Position numbers and translations under genes: made by a program
IMG/VR virus record: IMGVR_UViG_3300020419_001178
Span: 1-64,000 of that record
Reading direction: 5' to 3' (one strand)
Length of the DNA: 64,000 nt
Source of the DNA: a virus
Part shown: positions 8,387 through 16,100 of the stretch, in pieces
How positions within the stretch are numbered: position 1 is the stretch's first letter
Layout: every line of letters begins with the position of its first letter
Notes under the pieces: generated by a model
Database searches by the model: none
What the model was told of the DNA's origin: nothing
The model's input: the letters and a program-made list of their open reading frames with translations, nothing else

Positions 8387-8994
8387 ACAAGCAATATCCT
8401 GATCATCCTGAGGATATTTTATGGCGAACAATTGATCCAGACGAATTGTGGGTATTAGATAAGCTAATACTTTCAAGAAAGATGGGTTATATTTGTGGAC
8501 CTACGGGAATGGATGTTCCAAAGCCTGATTGGTATATAGTTCGTCCATGTGTAAACGCAATGGGCTTGGGCTTAGGTGCTCAAAAAGTTTGGCTGGAAGA
8601 AGAAACCATGCATCTTCCGTTAGGATATTTTTGGTGTGAATGGTTTGACGGACGTCACTATTCTGTAGATTACAAATGGGGTAATCAAGTATTATGTGTT
8701 GAAGGATTTAAAGCAGAAGATACATTTACACATTGGGATAAATGGCTCAGAATTCACAAACATATTCCTGCTCCTGATGTTGTGTTAAATACTTTTATAA
8801 ACAAAGAAAATTTAAACTGCGAATACATAGGTGACAAATTGATCGAAGTACATTTAAGACAAAATACTGATTTTGATAATAATATTAACGAGTTTATTCC
8901 AGTATGGGAAGGACAAGATACAAAGCCTCCGAAAGGATATAGGTATATTGATTACCCAGATATCCACGGAAGGATTGGCGCCTTTGTAAAATGA
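8356..8994 (+). CDS. Conserved hypothetical protein
   Basis: A 212-residue protein. The frame also has an ATG at 8332, but ATG 8356 has a weak AGGA upstream and gives MAIQDGRRNLDKQYPDHPED, which looks like a natural N-terminus. Notable stretches are WYIVRPCVNAMGLGLGAQKV and YFWCEWFDGRHYSVDY. The glycine-rich stretch is weakly reminiscent of ATP-grasp folds, but I cannot support that. It is linked by a four-base ATGA overlap to the next small gene. Confidence 0.7.
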   Translation: MAIQDGRRNLDKQYPDHPEDILWRTIDPDELWVLDKLILSRKMGYICGPTGMDVPKPDWYIVRPCVNAMGLGLGAQKVWLEEETMHLPLGYFWCEWFDGRHYSVDYKWGNQVLCVEGFKAEDTFTHWDKWLRIHKHIPAPDVVLNTFINKENLNCEYIGDKLIEVHLRQNTDFDNNINEFIPVWEGQDTKPPKGYRYIDYPDIHGRIGAFVK

Positions 8995-9191
8995 GTGGTC
9001 CCTCACATAAGGAGGCCTGCGAGATGTTTTGGATAGTAAAAGGACATTTAAATACCTCCGATGAAACCATTTATAGTTGTTATGATTCTTACTTTAAGAG
9101 AATGTGGTGTAATTTACAAGGAGCAAGTGTCCAAGACTTAGGATATTTGGATGGTTTTGAAGAAGCATACGCAAATAAATTGGCAAAATAA
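8991..9191 (+). CDS. Small hypothetical protein
   Basis: A 66-residue soluble protein starting with ATGA overlap on the upstream stop. The sequence MSGPSHKEACEMFWIVKGHL shows no known motif. A strong early promoter begins four bases after its stop, so it is the last gene of its unit. Confidence 0.6.
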   Translation: MSGPSHKEACEMFWIVKGHLNTSDETIYSCYDSYFKRMWCNLQGASVQDLGYLDGFEEAYANKLAK

Positions 9192-9194
9192 CAC

Positions 9195-9223
9195 TTGACA
9201 AATAAACAAAAATACATTATAAT
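9195..9223 (+). promoter_or_regulatory. Consensus sigma-70 promoter
   Basis: TTGACA at 9195-9200 and TATAAT at 9218-9223 with a 17-bp spacer: a perfect host sigma-70 consensus. The predicted start near 9230 leaves a short leader containing AGGAG before the ATG at 9246. Confidence 0.9.
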
Positions 9224-9245
9224 TAGGCAACACTAGGAGAATATT

Positions 9246-9506
9246 ATGAGTGATAGAGTTTATGGACAAGATGAAAAGGCAAAACTAGAAAGACTAGTAA
9301 ATGAAGGCGCACAGGTTCTACAAGAAGTAGCTGACCTACAAGAAGGTTTGAAGGAAACTGTAAAAGCAGTTGCTGAAGAACTTAATGTTAAGACAGCAAC
9401 AATCAATAAGGCAATTAAGGTAGCACACAAAGGTGATTGGCATAAAGTTGCTGATGAATTTGAAGACCTTGAAACTCTTGTTGCTACTGTTGGAAAAGAC
9501 AAGTAA
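9246..9506 (+). CDS. dsbA: DsbA-like double-stranded DNA-binding protein
   Basis: An 86-residue, highly charged helical protein (MSDRVYGQDEKAKLERLVNE). Its size, its charge pattern and the segment ELNVKTATINKAIKVAHKGD are reminiscent of T4 DsbA, a small protein binding double-stranded DNA at late promoters. It has its own perfect early promoter and sits immediately upstream of DNA polymerase. The match is by pattern only, so another small DNA-binding or regulatory protein is possible. Confidence 0.55.
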   Translation: MSDRVYGQDEKAKLERLVNEGAQVLQEVADLQEGLKETVKAVAEELNVKTATINKAIKVAHKGDWHKVADEFEDLETLVATVGKDK

Positions 9507-9522
9507 GTAAATATAATTATAC

Positions 9523-9543
9523 GCCCTATACCAATTGGTGGGC
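9523..9543 (+). promoter_or_regulatory. Hairpin in the DNA polymerase leader
   Basis: GCCC (9523-9526) pairs with GGGC (9540-9543), and ACC/GGT (9530-9532 with 9537-9539) continues the stem over an AATT loop, with a TAT bulge on the 5' side. It lies 33 bases before the AGGAG of the polymerase gene. No U-run follows, so it is not a typical terminator. T4 gp43 represses its own translation by binding a leader hairpin, so an operator is possible. Confidence 0.4.
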
Positions 9544-9585
9544 ATGTAGCAAGGTTTGGTTGGCCACAAGCAACTAGGAGAACAA

Positions 9586-12258
9586 ATGAGTTACGTAGAC
9601 GCATATTTTGACAGGGACTCTGATATTATCAGGGTAGTTGAAAGAAAAGAAGGTAAGAGACTTTATACTGAATACCCGGTCAAATATACATTTTATTATG
9701 ATGACCCTAGAGGTAAACATAAAAGCATATACGGTGATCCTATAAGCCGTATAGTAAGTAAAAGCACAAAAGACTTCCGCAAAGAATTAGCAATAAACAA
9801 CAAACGTAAGTTATTTGAATCCGACATTAATCCTATATTCCAATGTCTAAGTGAAAACTATCTTAATCAAGATGCTCCTAAACCAAATGTAGCATTTTTT
9901 GATATTGAAACTGACTTTGATCCTGAACGTGGATTCGCAGACCCAAGCGATCCGTTTATGCCAATTACTGCTATTACTGTACACTTACAGTGGCTTGATG
10001 CTTTGATAACACTAGCAGTTCCGCCTAAAACACTTACAATGGAACAGGCTAAAGAAGAATGTAAAGAATGGGGACAAGACGTTATCCTTTTTGAAAAAGA
10101 AGGAGATATGTTACAATCGTTCTTAGATATAATTGAAGATAGTGATATTCTTACTGGTTGGAACAGTGAAGGTTATGATATTCCTTATACTGTAAACAGA
10201 GTAAAACGTGTATTAAGCAAAGATGATACAAGACGTTTTTGTTTATGGAAACAACTTCCTAAGAAACGTGAGTATGAGAAGTATGGTAAATCAGCGGAAA
10301 CCTATGACCTAGTAGGTAGAGTACATTTAGATAGTTTAGAATTATATCGTAAATACACATATGAAGAAAGACATACTTACAGACTTGATGCCATTGGAGA
10401 ACTTGAAGTTGGCGAAAAGAAGACTGTTTATGAAGGTACCCTCGATCAACTTTATAACAATGACTTCCGAACGTTCATTGAATACAACAGACAAGATGTT
10501 GCACTACTGGACAAGCTGGACAAAAAACTAAGGTTTATAGATCTTAGTAACGAACTTGCTCATGCGAATACTGTTTTGCTACAGACCACTATGGGTGCTG
10601 TCGCAGTTACAGAACAAGCTATAGTTAACGAAGCACATAGACGTGGTATGCGAGTGCCAAACAGGCCTAAACGTGATCCTGAATCTTCGACGGCGGCTGG
10701 TGCTTATGTTGCTTTTCCTAAAAAAGGATTACATAAATGGATTGGATCAATGGACTTGAATTCACTGTATCCGTCCGTCATTAGAGCACTTAACATGGAT
10801 CCAGCAACCATTGTCGGACAACTCCGTCCAACACTTACTGAAGAATACTTAAATGAAGCAATGAATTTACAGAAAAAATCATTTGCTGGAGCATGGGAAG
10901 GAAAGTTTGGAACTTTAGAATATGAAGCAGTGATGGCAGAAAAACGTGATGTTGCTATTACATTAGACTGGGAAAATGGAAAAGAAGACATTCTTAGTGG
11001 TGCTGAAATATATAAGATGATCTTCGAAAGTAATAAGCCTTGGATGCTATCGTCTAATGGTACAATTTTTACTACAGAGCATGAAGGTATAATTCCTGGA
11101 CTACTTAAACGTTGGTATAGTGAACGTAAAGAGCTACAAGGTCAGCTTAAGAAAGCAAAAGATGCCGATAACAAGATTGAAGTAGAATATTGGGACAAGC
11201 GACAACTTGTTAAAAAAATTAACCTAAATAGTTTGTATGGTGCTATACTTAATCCAGGCTGTAGATTCTTTGATAAACGTATCGGACAGTCTACTACACT
11301 ATCAGGTAGAACTATTGTTAAACACATGTCAGCAGAAGTGAATAAAGTTATTACTGGTACTTATGATCACGTTGGTGATGCTGTCATATACGGAGATACT
11401 GACTCTGTATATTTTAGTGCTTATCCAATTCTTAAAAAAGATATTGACGCTGGTAAGATTCCTTGGTCAAAAGAAAACGTAATTACATTATATGATCAAG
11501 TAGCTGAAGCGGCAAATTCAACATTTGATAAGTTTATGGCTGAAGCATTTCATTGTCCTAAAAGTAGAGCAGAAGTTATTGCGGCAGGTAGAGAAATTGT
11601 TGCTGAAAGCGGATTGTATATTACTAAGAAACGTTATGCGGCATTGGTTTATGATTTGGAAGGTTTTAGAACAGACACAGAAGGTAAGCCTGGAAAAGTA
11701 AAAGCAATGGGCTTAGACTTGCGTAGATCAGATACTCCAGTGTTCATGCAAGACTTCTTAAGTGAACTTTTATTAATGGTGTTAACAGATAAAACTGAAA
11801 AAGAAATACTGAATAGAATTACAGAATTTAGAGCTGACTTTAAGCAACGTCCGGGATACGAGAAAGGATCTCCTAAGAGAGCAAATAAAGTTGGACACTA
11901 TAGAAGGTTAGAAGAAAAACAAGGCAAGGCAAATATGCCCGGACATGTTAGAGCAAGTATCAATTGGAATACACTAAAACGTATGAACGGGGACAAGTAT
12001 TGCCAAGAAATAGTTGACGGTATGAAGGTTATCGTTTGTAAACTGAAACAAAATCCACTAGGATATACAAGTGTTGCTTATCCAACTGATGAATTACGAA
12101 TACCAGATTGGTTTAAAGCACTTCCTTTTGATAATGACGCAATGGAGGAAACAATTATAGATAATAAATTAGATAATCTTATTGGTGTTCTCAATTATCA
12201 TTTAGAAGATACTAAACAACACAATACTTTCAACACACTTTTTGACTTTGGAGAATGA
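9586..12258 (+). CDS. 43: Family B DNA polymerase, gp43-like
   Basis: An 890-residue replicative DNA polymerase with 3'-5' proofreading, close in length to T4 gp43 (898). ATG 9586 is chosen for its AGGAG (9576-9580); an upstream TTG in frame lacks one. Exonuclease motifs are FFDIETDFDP (D106, E108), TGWNSEGYDIPY and YNRQDVALLD. Polymerase motif A is SMDLNSLYPSVI (D390), motif B is KKINLNSLYGA and motif C is YGDTDSVYF (D604, D606), followed by KKRYAALV. All catalytic acids are present, so the enzyme should be active. It follows the DsbA-like gene in one transcript. Confidence 0.95.
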   Translation: MSYVDAYFDRDSDIIRVVERKEGKRLYTEYPVKYTFYYDDPRGKHKSIYGDPISRIVSKSTKDFRKELAINNKRKLFESDINPIFQCLSENYLNQDAPKPNVAFFDIETDFDPERGFADPSDPFMPITAITVHLQWLDALITLAVPPKTLTMEQAKEECKEWGQDVILFEKEGDMLQSFLDIIEDSDILTGWNSEGYDIPYTVNRVKRVLSKDDTRRFCLWKQLPKKREYEKYGKSAETYDLVGRVHLDSLELYRKYTYEERHTYRLDAIGELEVGEKKTVYEGTLDQLYNNDFRTFIEYNRQDVALLDKLDKKLRFIDLSNELAHANTVLLQTTMGAVAVTEQAIVNEAHRRGMRVPNRPKRDPESSTAAGAYVAFPKKGLHKWIGSMDLNSLYPSVIRALNMDPATIVGQLRPTLTEEYLNEAMNLQKKSFAGAWEGKFGTLEYEAVMAEKRDVAITLDWENGKEDILSGAEIYKMIFESNKPWMLSSNGTIFTTEHEGIIPGLLKRWYSERKELQGQLKKAKDADNKIEVEYWDKRQLVKKINLNSLYGAILNPGCRFFDKRIGQSTTLSGRTIVKHMSAEVNKVITGTYDHVGDAVIYGDTDSVYFSAYPILKKDIDAGKIPWSKENVITLYDQVAEAANSTFDKFMAEAFHCPKSRAEVIAAGREIVAESGLYITKKRYAALVYDLEGFRTDTEGKPGKVKAMGLDLRRSDTPVFMQDFLSELLLMVLTDKTEKEILNRITEFRADFKQRPGYEKGSPKRANKVGHYRRLEEKQGKANMPGHVRASINWNTLKRMNGDKYCQEIVDGMKVIVCKLKQNPLGYTSVAYPTDELRIPDWFKALPFDNDAMEETIIDNKLDNLIGVLNYHLEDTKQHNTFNTLFDFGE

Positions 12259-12259
12259 T

Positions 12260-12472
12260 ATGATACACACAATACAACAATTAATGGACAAAGTAAGTGC
12301 TATGCATGGCTTGGCTGTACAAGCACATAGGGAAAAATATAAAACACATACAAAAGAATATGATGTTGATCTTGTAACACATTTAGTTGAACAAATTCAA
12401 GCTATGGCTGGAGACATTTATAACGATAGAACTCCACACCCTAAGCTACAAGCAAAGAAGGAGAAGAAATAA
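12260..12472 (+). CDS. Small hypothetical protein
   Basis: A 70-residue helical protein starting at ATG 12260 with GGAG 12250-12253; the polymerase stop lies just upstream. An in-frame TTG at 12242 is less likely. The sequence is MIHTIQQLMDKVSAMHGLAV, ending in a Lys/Glu-rich tail. No motif recognised. It is probably cotranscribed with the polymerase. Confidence 0.6.
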   Translation: MIHTIQQLMDKVSAMHGLAVQAHREKYKTHTKEYDVDLVTHLVEQIQAMAGDIYNDRTPHPKLQAKKEKK

Positions 12473-12473
12473 A

Positions 12474-12896
12474 TTGAATATATTTGCTAAAATTAGTGAA
12501 CGATTGCCAGAGTTTTGTCTGAGCCATTGGTTACTGAGAATACCACTAGCAATAGTTTTTATTCAGCAGGGATTAGATAAAATTCCAGTTGATATAGACA
12601 CAGCTGATTCATTTGGATTGCCTTATCTAGTATGGTGGGTAGTTGCTTATGGTGAATTAGGAGCGGGTATAGGATTACTTGCGGGCGGACTTATGGCAAA
12701 CAAGTGGTTAGAAAATTGGCCATGGATGGGTGATACCGTTACTAGATTCAGTGGTATTACAATCAGTTGTATTATGACCGGAGTGATTTGGGTAGGAGAA
12801 CCTGAAAGTTTTTGGGACGTAATTTTATACGACAATCTACATGTATTTTTATGGGTAGGTGGTGTATTTTTTGCTTTAAGGGGAAATAGAACATGA
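12474..12896 (+). CDS. DoxX-like membrane protein
   Basis: A 140-residue protein, probably starting at TTG 12474 behind AAGGAGAAG (12458-12466); a longer frame from 12387 overlaps the previous gene. It contains LLRIPLAIVFIQQGLDKIP, the N-terminal signature of DoxX-type proteins, and about four hydrophobic segments, so it should be an inner-membrane protein. DoxX relatives occur with quinone or thiol oxidoreductases. Its role during infection is unknown. It is coupled by ATGA to the next membrane protein gene. Confidence 0.65.
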   Translation: MNIFAKISERLPEFCLSHWLLRIPLAIVFIQQGLDKIPVDIDTADSFGLPYLVWWVVAYGELGAGIGLLAGGLMANKWLENWPWMGDTVTRFSGITISCIMTGVIWVGEPESFWDVILYDNLHVFLWVGGVFFALRGNRT

Positions 12897-13174
12897 GTGA
12901 TCCGAATCAACCATACCATAACAAAGGCTTTGGAATATCCTTCATGTGGATAATTTTAGTTGTCTTTATTTTTCCTTTAGTCGCTATGATGAGCATGGAC
13001 GATACATGGAGTAGATTTTTAAAAAAGTACGGAGATCCTATTACAACAAATTGTTGGGAAAATAGCAAACATGAAAAAGTTTGTTCAGTACCTACTGAAG
13101 GTGCTAAATTGGCAGACTGTAAGTTTTTAAGGAACTTTTGTATAGAAGAAGTATATAGATGGAGAGCGAAATGA
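12893..13174 (+). CDS. Single-pass membrane protein with Cys-rich outer domain
   Basis: A 93-residue protein, ATGA-coupled to the DoxX-like gene. One strong transmembrane segment (FMWIILVVFIFPLVAMMSM, about residues 18-36) is followed by a hydrophilic domain with four cysteines (CWENSKHEKVCS, then C...C), suggesting disulfides on the periplasmic side. Possibly partner of the DoxX-like protein. Family not recognised. Confidence 0.6.
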   Translation: MSDPNQPYHNKGFGISFMWIILVVFIFPLVAMMSMDDTWSRFLKKYGDPITTNCWENSKHEKVCSVPTEGAKLADCKFLRNFCIEEVYRWRAK

Positions 13175-13257
13175 TTATATCAGACGCAGAAACAATGTTA
13201 TTAACATTAGTACTAGGTGGACTATTTTATGCTTACCTATGTTGGAGAAATTTATGA
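13171..13257 (+). CDS. Tiny membrane peptide
   Basis: A 28-residue frame with ATG in the ATGA of the previous stop and its own stop in the ATGA of the next start, preceded by GGAGAG. The sequence is hydrophobic (TMLLTLVLGGLFYAYLCW), making one transmembrane helix. The tight coupling on both sides supports translation. Function unknown. Confidence 0.5.
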   Translation: MIISDAETMLLTLVLGGLFYAYLCWRNL

Positions 13258-14024
13258 AACTTACTTTAATTGGATTCGGTTTTGTAGGTAAAGCAGTACA
13301 TAATTTATTACAAGATCATTATGATGTAAAGGTAGTAGATCCACAATATAATAATAATGTTATTACAGAAGATTCAGATGGCTATATTGTTTGTGTTCCA
13401 ACACCAAGCTCACCTAATCTTAATGCTTGTGACATGAGCATAGTTTGGGACGTCATAAAAAAATGTCCTGACGATAAACCTATATTAATTAAAAGTACTA
13501 TAAGCCTTGAAGGTTATCAAGAAATTAAGTCTTGGAACAAACGAATTACATTTAGTCCTGAATTTTTGACAGCCGCGAATGCTAACGAAGACTTTAAGAA
13601 TCAAACCAATATGTTATTTGGAGGCTATGATACAGACTTTTGGTATGATATATTCATTTTAGTCAAAGGATTTAAACCTGTATATGGAACCGTTGAAGAA
13701 CTTATAATGGCAAAATATTTAAGAAATAGTTTTTTAGCTACCAAAGTTGCGTTCTTTAATGAAGTTTATGATTTCTGTAAATCAACAAATATTGAATATG
13801 AGAATGTTGCTGATTTAGTAGGCATTGATGATAGAATTACGAAAAGCCATATGATGATTCCTGGACCAGATGGTAGCAGAGGATTTGGCGGTGCTTGTTT
13901 CCCAAAAGATACAAAAGCCCTTTTACATACTTTTTCAAGTTATAATAAACCGTTTACTATATTAAAAGAGGTAGTAGACTCAAACGAAAGGACAATCAAT
14001 GAACATTCTGATAACAGGTCATGA
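13254..14024 (+). CDS. UDP-sugar/GDP-mannose dehydrogenase-like protein
   Basis: A 256-residue NAD-dependent nucleotide-sugar dehydrogenase-like enzyme. Start ATG 13254 (ATGA overlap, GGAG 13243-13246). A Rossmann motif LIGFGFVGKAV is at residues 4-14; SPEFLTAANA and KYLRNSFLATKVAFFNE follow; the catalytic cysteine motif GFGGACFPKDTKAL is near residues 205-220. Family members (UDP-glucose 6-dehydrogenase) oxidise a sugar C6 alcohol to a carboxylate. It is shorter than the usual 390-450 residues because the C-terminal domain is missing. First of three nucleotide-sugar genes. Confidence 0.8.
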   Translation: MKLTLIGFGFVGKAVHNLLQDHYDVKVVDPQYNNNVITEDSDGYIVCVPTPSSPNLNACDMSIVWDVIKKCPDDKPILIKSTISLEGYQEIKSWNKRITFSPEFLTAANANEDFKNQTNMLFGGYDTDFWYDIFILVKGFKPVYGTVEELIMAKYLRNSFLATKVAFFNEVYDFCKSTNIEYENVADLVGIDDRITKSHMMIPGPDGSRGFGGACFPKDTKALLHTFSSYNKPFTILKEVVDSNERTINEHSDNRS

Positions 14025-14715
14025 GGGATTTATAGGCACAGAATTATGGAAAAGATTATCTACTAAACATGATTTAATGGGATTAGATATAAAAAGTGGA
14101 GACGATATACTTACATGTGAGCTTCCACACCCTAGTGTAGTAGAAATGGTAATACATTTAGCAGGTATAGGTGGAGTCAGAGAAAGTCTTGCTGATCCTC
14201 AAAAGTATTGGAATAACAATGTTGAAGGCACAAAAAGACTTCTTAATTATTATCCTAATGCTAGAATTTGTGTGGCAGGATCTAGTTCACAGTACGAACC
14301 TCACCTAAATCCATATGCGGCAAGTAAAAATATTATAGAATATATACCTCACGATAATTGCTGTTTTATGAGATTCCATACAGTTTATGGACCTATTCCT
14401 AGAGCTAATATGTTTTTCGATAAACTATTAAACAACAAACTAGAGTATGTTACAAATCATAAAAGAGACTTTATACACATTGAAGATCTTTGTGAAGCAA
14501 TTGAAATAATAATGAATAGTAAAACCGTAGGTTCGTTAGATGTTGGTACAGGAGTTTGTGTAAGTATTCACAACATTAGACCTGACTTACCTGTAAAACT
14601 AAATACTGTTGGTGAAAGAAAGATCACACAGGCAAATACAAAAAAACTTAGAGATTTAGGTTTTACACACAAGCATACCGTAGAAGGCTTTTTAAAAGAA
14701 AGAGGCATTAAATGA
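13999..14715 (+). CDS. NAD-dependent epimerase/dehydratase, extended SDR
   Basis: A 238-residue extended short-chain dehydrogenase. GHEGFIGTELW at residues 7-17 is the glycine-rich NAD site (GxxGxxG). ASSSQYE-type serine and YAASKNIIEY (YxxxK) give the catalytic triad; FHTVYGP is typical of sugar-nucleotide epimerases. It overlaps the upstream dehydrogenase by 26 bases and the downstream cytidylyltransferase by 4, so the three are an operon. It is shorter than standard GalE (about 330 residues). Substrate unknown. Confidence 0.8.
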   Translation: MNILITGHEGFIGTELWKRLSTKHDLMGLDIKSGDDILTCELPHPSVVEMVIHLAGIGGVRESLADPQKYWNNNVEGTKRLLNYYPNARICVAGSSSQYEPHLNPYAASKNIIEYIPHDNCCFMRFHTVYGPIPRANMFFDKLLNNKLEYVTNHKRDFIHIEDLCEAIEIIMNSKTVGSLDVGTGVCVSIHNIRPDLPVKLNTVGERKITQANTKKLRDLGFTHKHTVEGFLKERGIK

Positions 14716-15119
14716 AAATAGGCTTTACTTGTTCTACATTTGACTTACTACATGCCGGCCATGTAGTTATGTTAAGAGAAGCAAAAGAACAATGCGACTA
14801 TCTAATTTGCGGTCTTCAGGTTGATCCTAGCTTAGACAGAAAAGATAAGAATTCCCCAGTACAAACTTTAGTAGAAAGATACAGCCAATTACATGCTTGT
14901 AAGTATGTAAATGAAATTGTCCCATATCAAACCGAAACAGATTTAGAAGATATATTGGAAATGTTCAATATAAATGTAAGAATATTGGGTGAAGAATATC
15001 GAGAAAAGGATTTTACAGGTAAAGATATCTGTGAGAAAAGAGGTATACAACTATACTTCAATACAAGAGATCACCGTTTTAGCAGTAGTGATCTAAGAAA
15101 AAGAGTAAAAAACTGTTGA
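14712..15119 (+). CDS. Cytidylyltransferase, TagD-like
   Basis: A 135-residue protein of the size of glycerol-3-phosphate cytidylyltransferase. GFTCSTFDLLHAGHVVMLRE has the HxGH nucleotide-binding motif (residues 15-18), and HRFSSSDLRKR matches the C-terminal RxxxxSTxxxR-type motif. It would make a CDP-activated alcohol or sugar phosphate. Operon partner of the dehydrogenase and epimerase. The next promoter starts inside its last codons (15116). Confidence 0.85.
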   Translation: MKIGFTCSTFDLLHAGHVVMLREAKEQCDYLICGLQVDPSLDRKDKNSPVQTLVERYSQLHACKYVNEIVPYQTETDLEDILEMFNINVRILGEEYREKDFTGKDICEKRGIQLYFNTRDHRFSSSDLRKRVKNC

Positions 15120-15144
15120 CAAATAATGACAAATATCGTATACT
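15116..15144 (+). promoter_or_regulatory. Sigma-70 promoter
   Basis: TTGACA 15116-15121 and TATACT 15139-15144 with a 17-bp spacer. The predicted start near 15151 leaves a 13-base leader containing AGGAG before ATG 15164. Confidence 0.85.
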
Positions 15145-15163
15145 ATAAAATAGGAGAAGCAAT

Positions 15164-15898
15164 ATGAAAGATATTTTACAAGACGTAGTCGCAAAAACAC
15201 ATGCCCTTGGGTTTTTAAACTTGGTAAAGGTTACAGGTGATGAAACGTCTACAACAATCGAATCAATGGCTGAAGATAGAAGTGTAATTCTGACAGCCAA
15301 TACAAAAGACAAAGTAGAAGAGTTTGGTGCTAATGTATTTGGCATGCCAAACATGGATAAGTTGGCATTACATTTAAAAAATCCAGAATATCAAAAGAAT
15401 AGTAAATTAACAATTACTAAAGCACAAAGGAATGGAGTTGAAGTTCCTACAGGTATTCATTTTGAAAACGAAGCAGGAGACTTTCAAAACGATTTTAGAT
15501 TTATGGTAGCAGAAATCATAAACGAAAAACTTAAAAGTGTTAAATTTAAAGGTGCGTCTTGGGACGTTAACTTTACTCCATCTCTAGCATCTATTACTAG
15601 AATGAAACTACAAAGTGCCGCACACACAGAAGAAACTGTTTTTACTGTCAAAGTTGAAGACAAGGACTTAATGTTTTACTTTGGTGATGCTAATACACAC
15701 GCAGGTAAGTTTGTATTCCAAAATGCTATTGAAGGAGACCTAAAGCATACTTGGGCTTATCCAGTAGCACAGGTACAAGCTATACTTAACCTGGATGGAA
15801 CAATAACAATGTCACTCAGTGATCAAGGAGCAATGCAGATCGCAGTTGACAGTGGAATGGCAACTTATAATTACATTTTGCCAGCACAAAGCAAATAG
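15164..15898 (+). CDS. 45: Sliding clamp, gp45-like (probable)
   Basis: A 244-residue protein, similar in length to T4 gp45 (228), with its own early promoter. It looks like a two-domain beta-rich protein: MAEDRSVILTANTK in the N-terminal half, and AYPVAQVQAILNLDGTITMS plus ATYNYILPAQ near the C-terminus fit the clamp fold. T4 gp45 is the processivity ring of gp43 and the activator of late transcription. The call rests on length, position in a replication block and fold pattern, without a diagnostic motif, so another structural protein is possible. Confidence 0.55.
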   Translation: MKDILQDVVAKTHALGFLNLVKVTGDETSTTIESMAEDRSVILTANTKDKVEEFGANVFGMPNMDKLALHLKNPEYQKNSKLTITKAQRNGVEVPTGIHFENEAGDFQNDFRFMVAEIINEKLKSVKFKGASWDVNFTPSLASITRMKLQSAAHTEETVFTVKVEDKDLMFYFGDANTHAGKFVFQNAIEGDLKHTWAYPVAQVQAILNLDGTITMSLSDQGAMQIAVDSGMATYNYILPAQSK

Positions 15899-15905
15899 GA
15901 GTTTT

Positions 15906-16100
15906 ATGACCGATGATAGATCAGAAGACGCAACATATGAAAATGAGAATAGCACAGTAACAATACCTCTTAAGGAGTACGACAAGTTGAGAGAAAAGCA
16001 AAAGTATATTACAGATAAAGATATGATTTCTGTAGTAGATAAAATTGAAGAACTTGTTAGAGCTTTAAGGAAACACATTGTAAGGACGGACTTAGATTGA
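15906..16100 (+). CDS. Small acidic coiled-coil protein
   Basis: A 64-residue protein with AGGAG (15897-15901) and ATG 15906; a longer frame back to 15819 overlaps the clamp and lacks a ribosome binding site. The sequence is charged and helical (VDKIEELVRALRKHIVR). Unknown function. Its stop overlaps the TTG start of dpdA. Confidence 0.6.
   Translation: MTDDRSEDATYENENSTVTIPLKEYDKLREKQKYITDKDMISVVDKIEELVRALRKHIVRTDLD

Noticed and set aside
9556-9585. Ten-residue N-terminal extension of DNA polymerase from TTG 9556
   Set aside because: ATG 9586 has AGGAG at proper spacing and the family N-terminus begins there.
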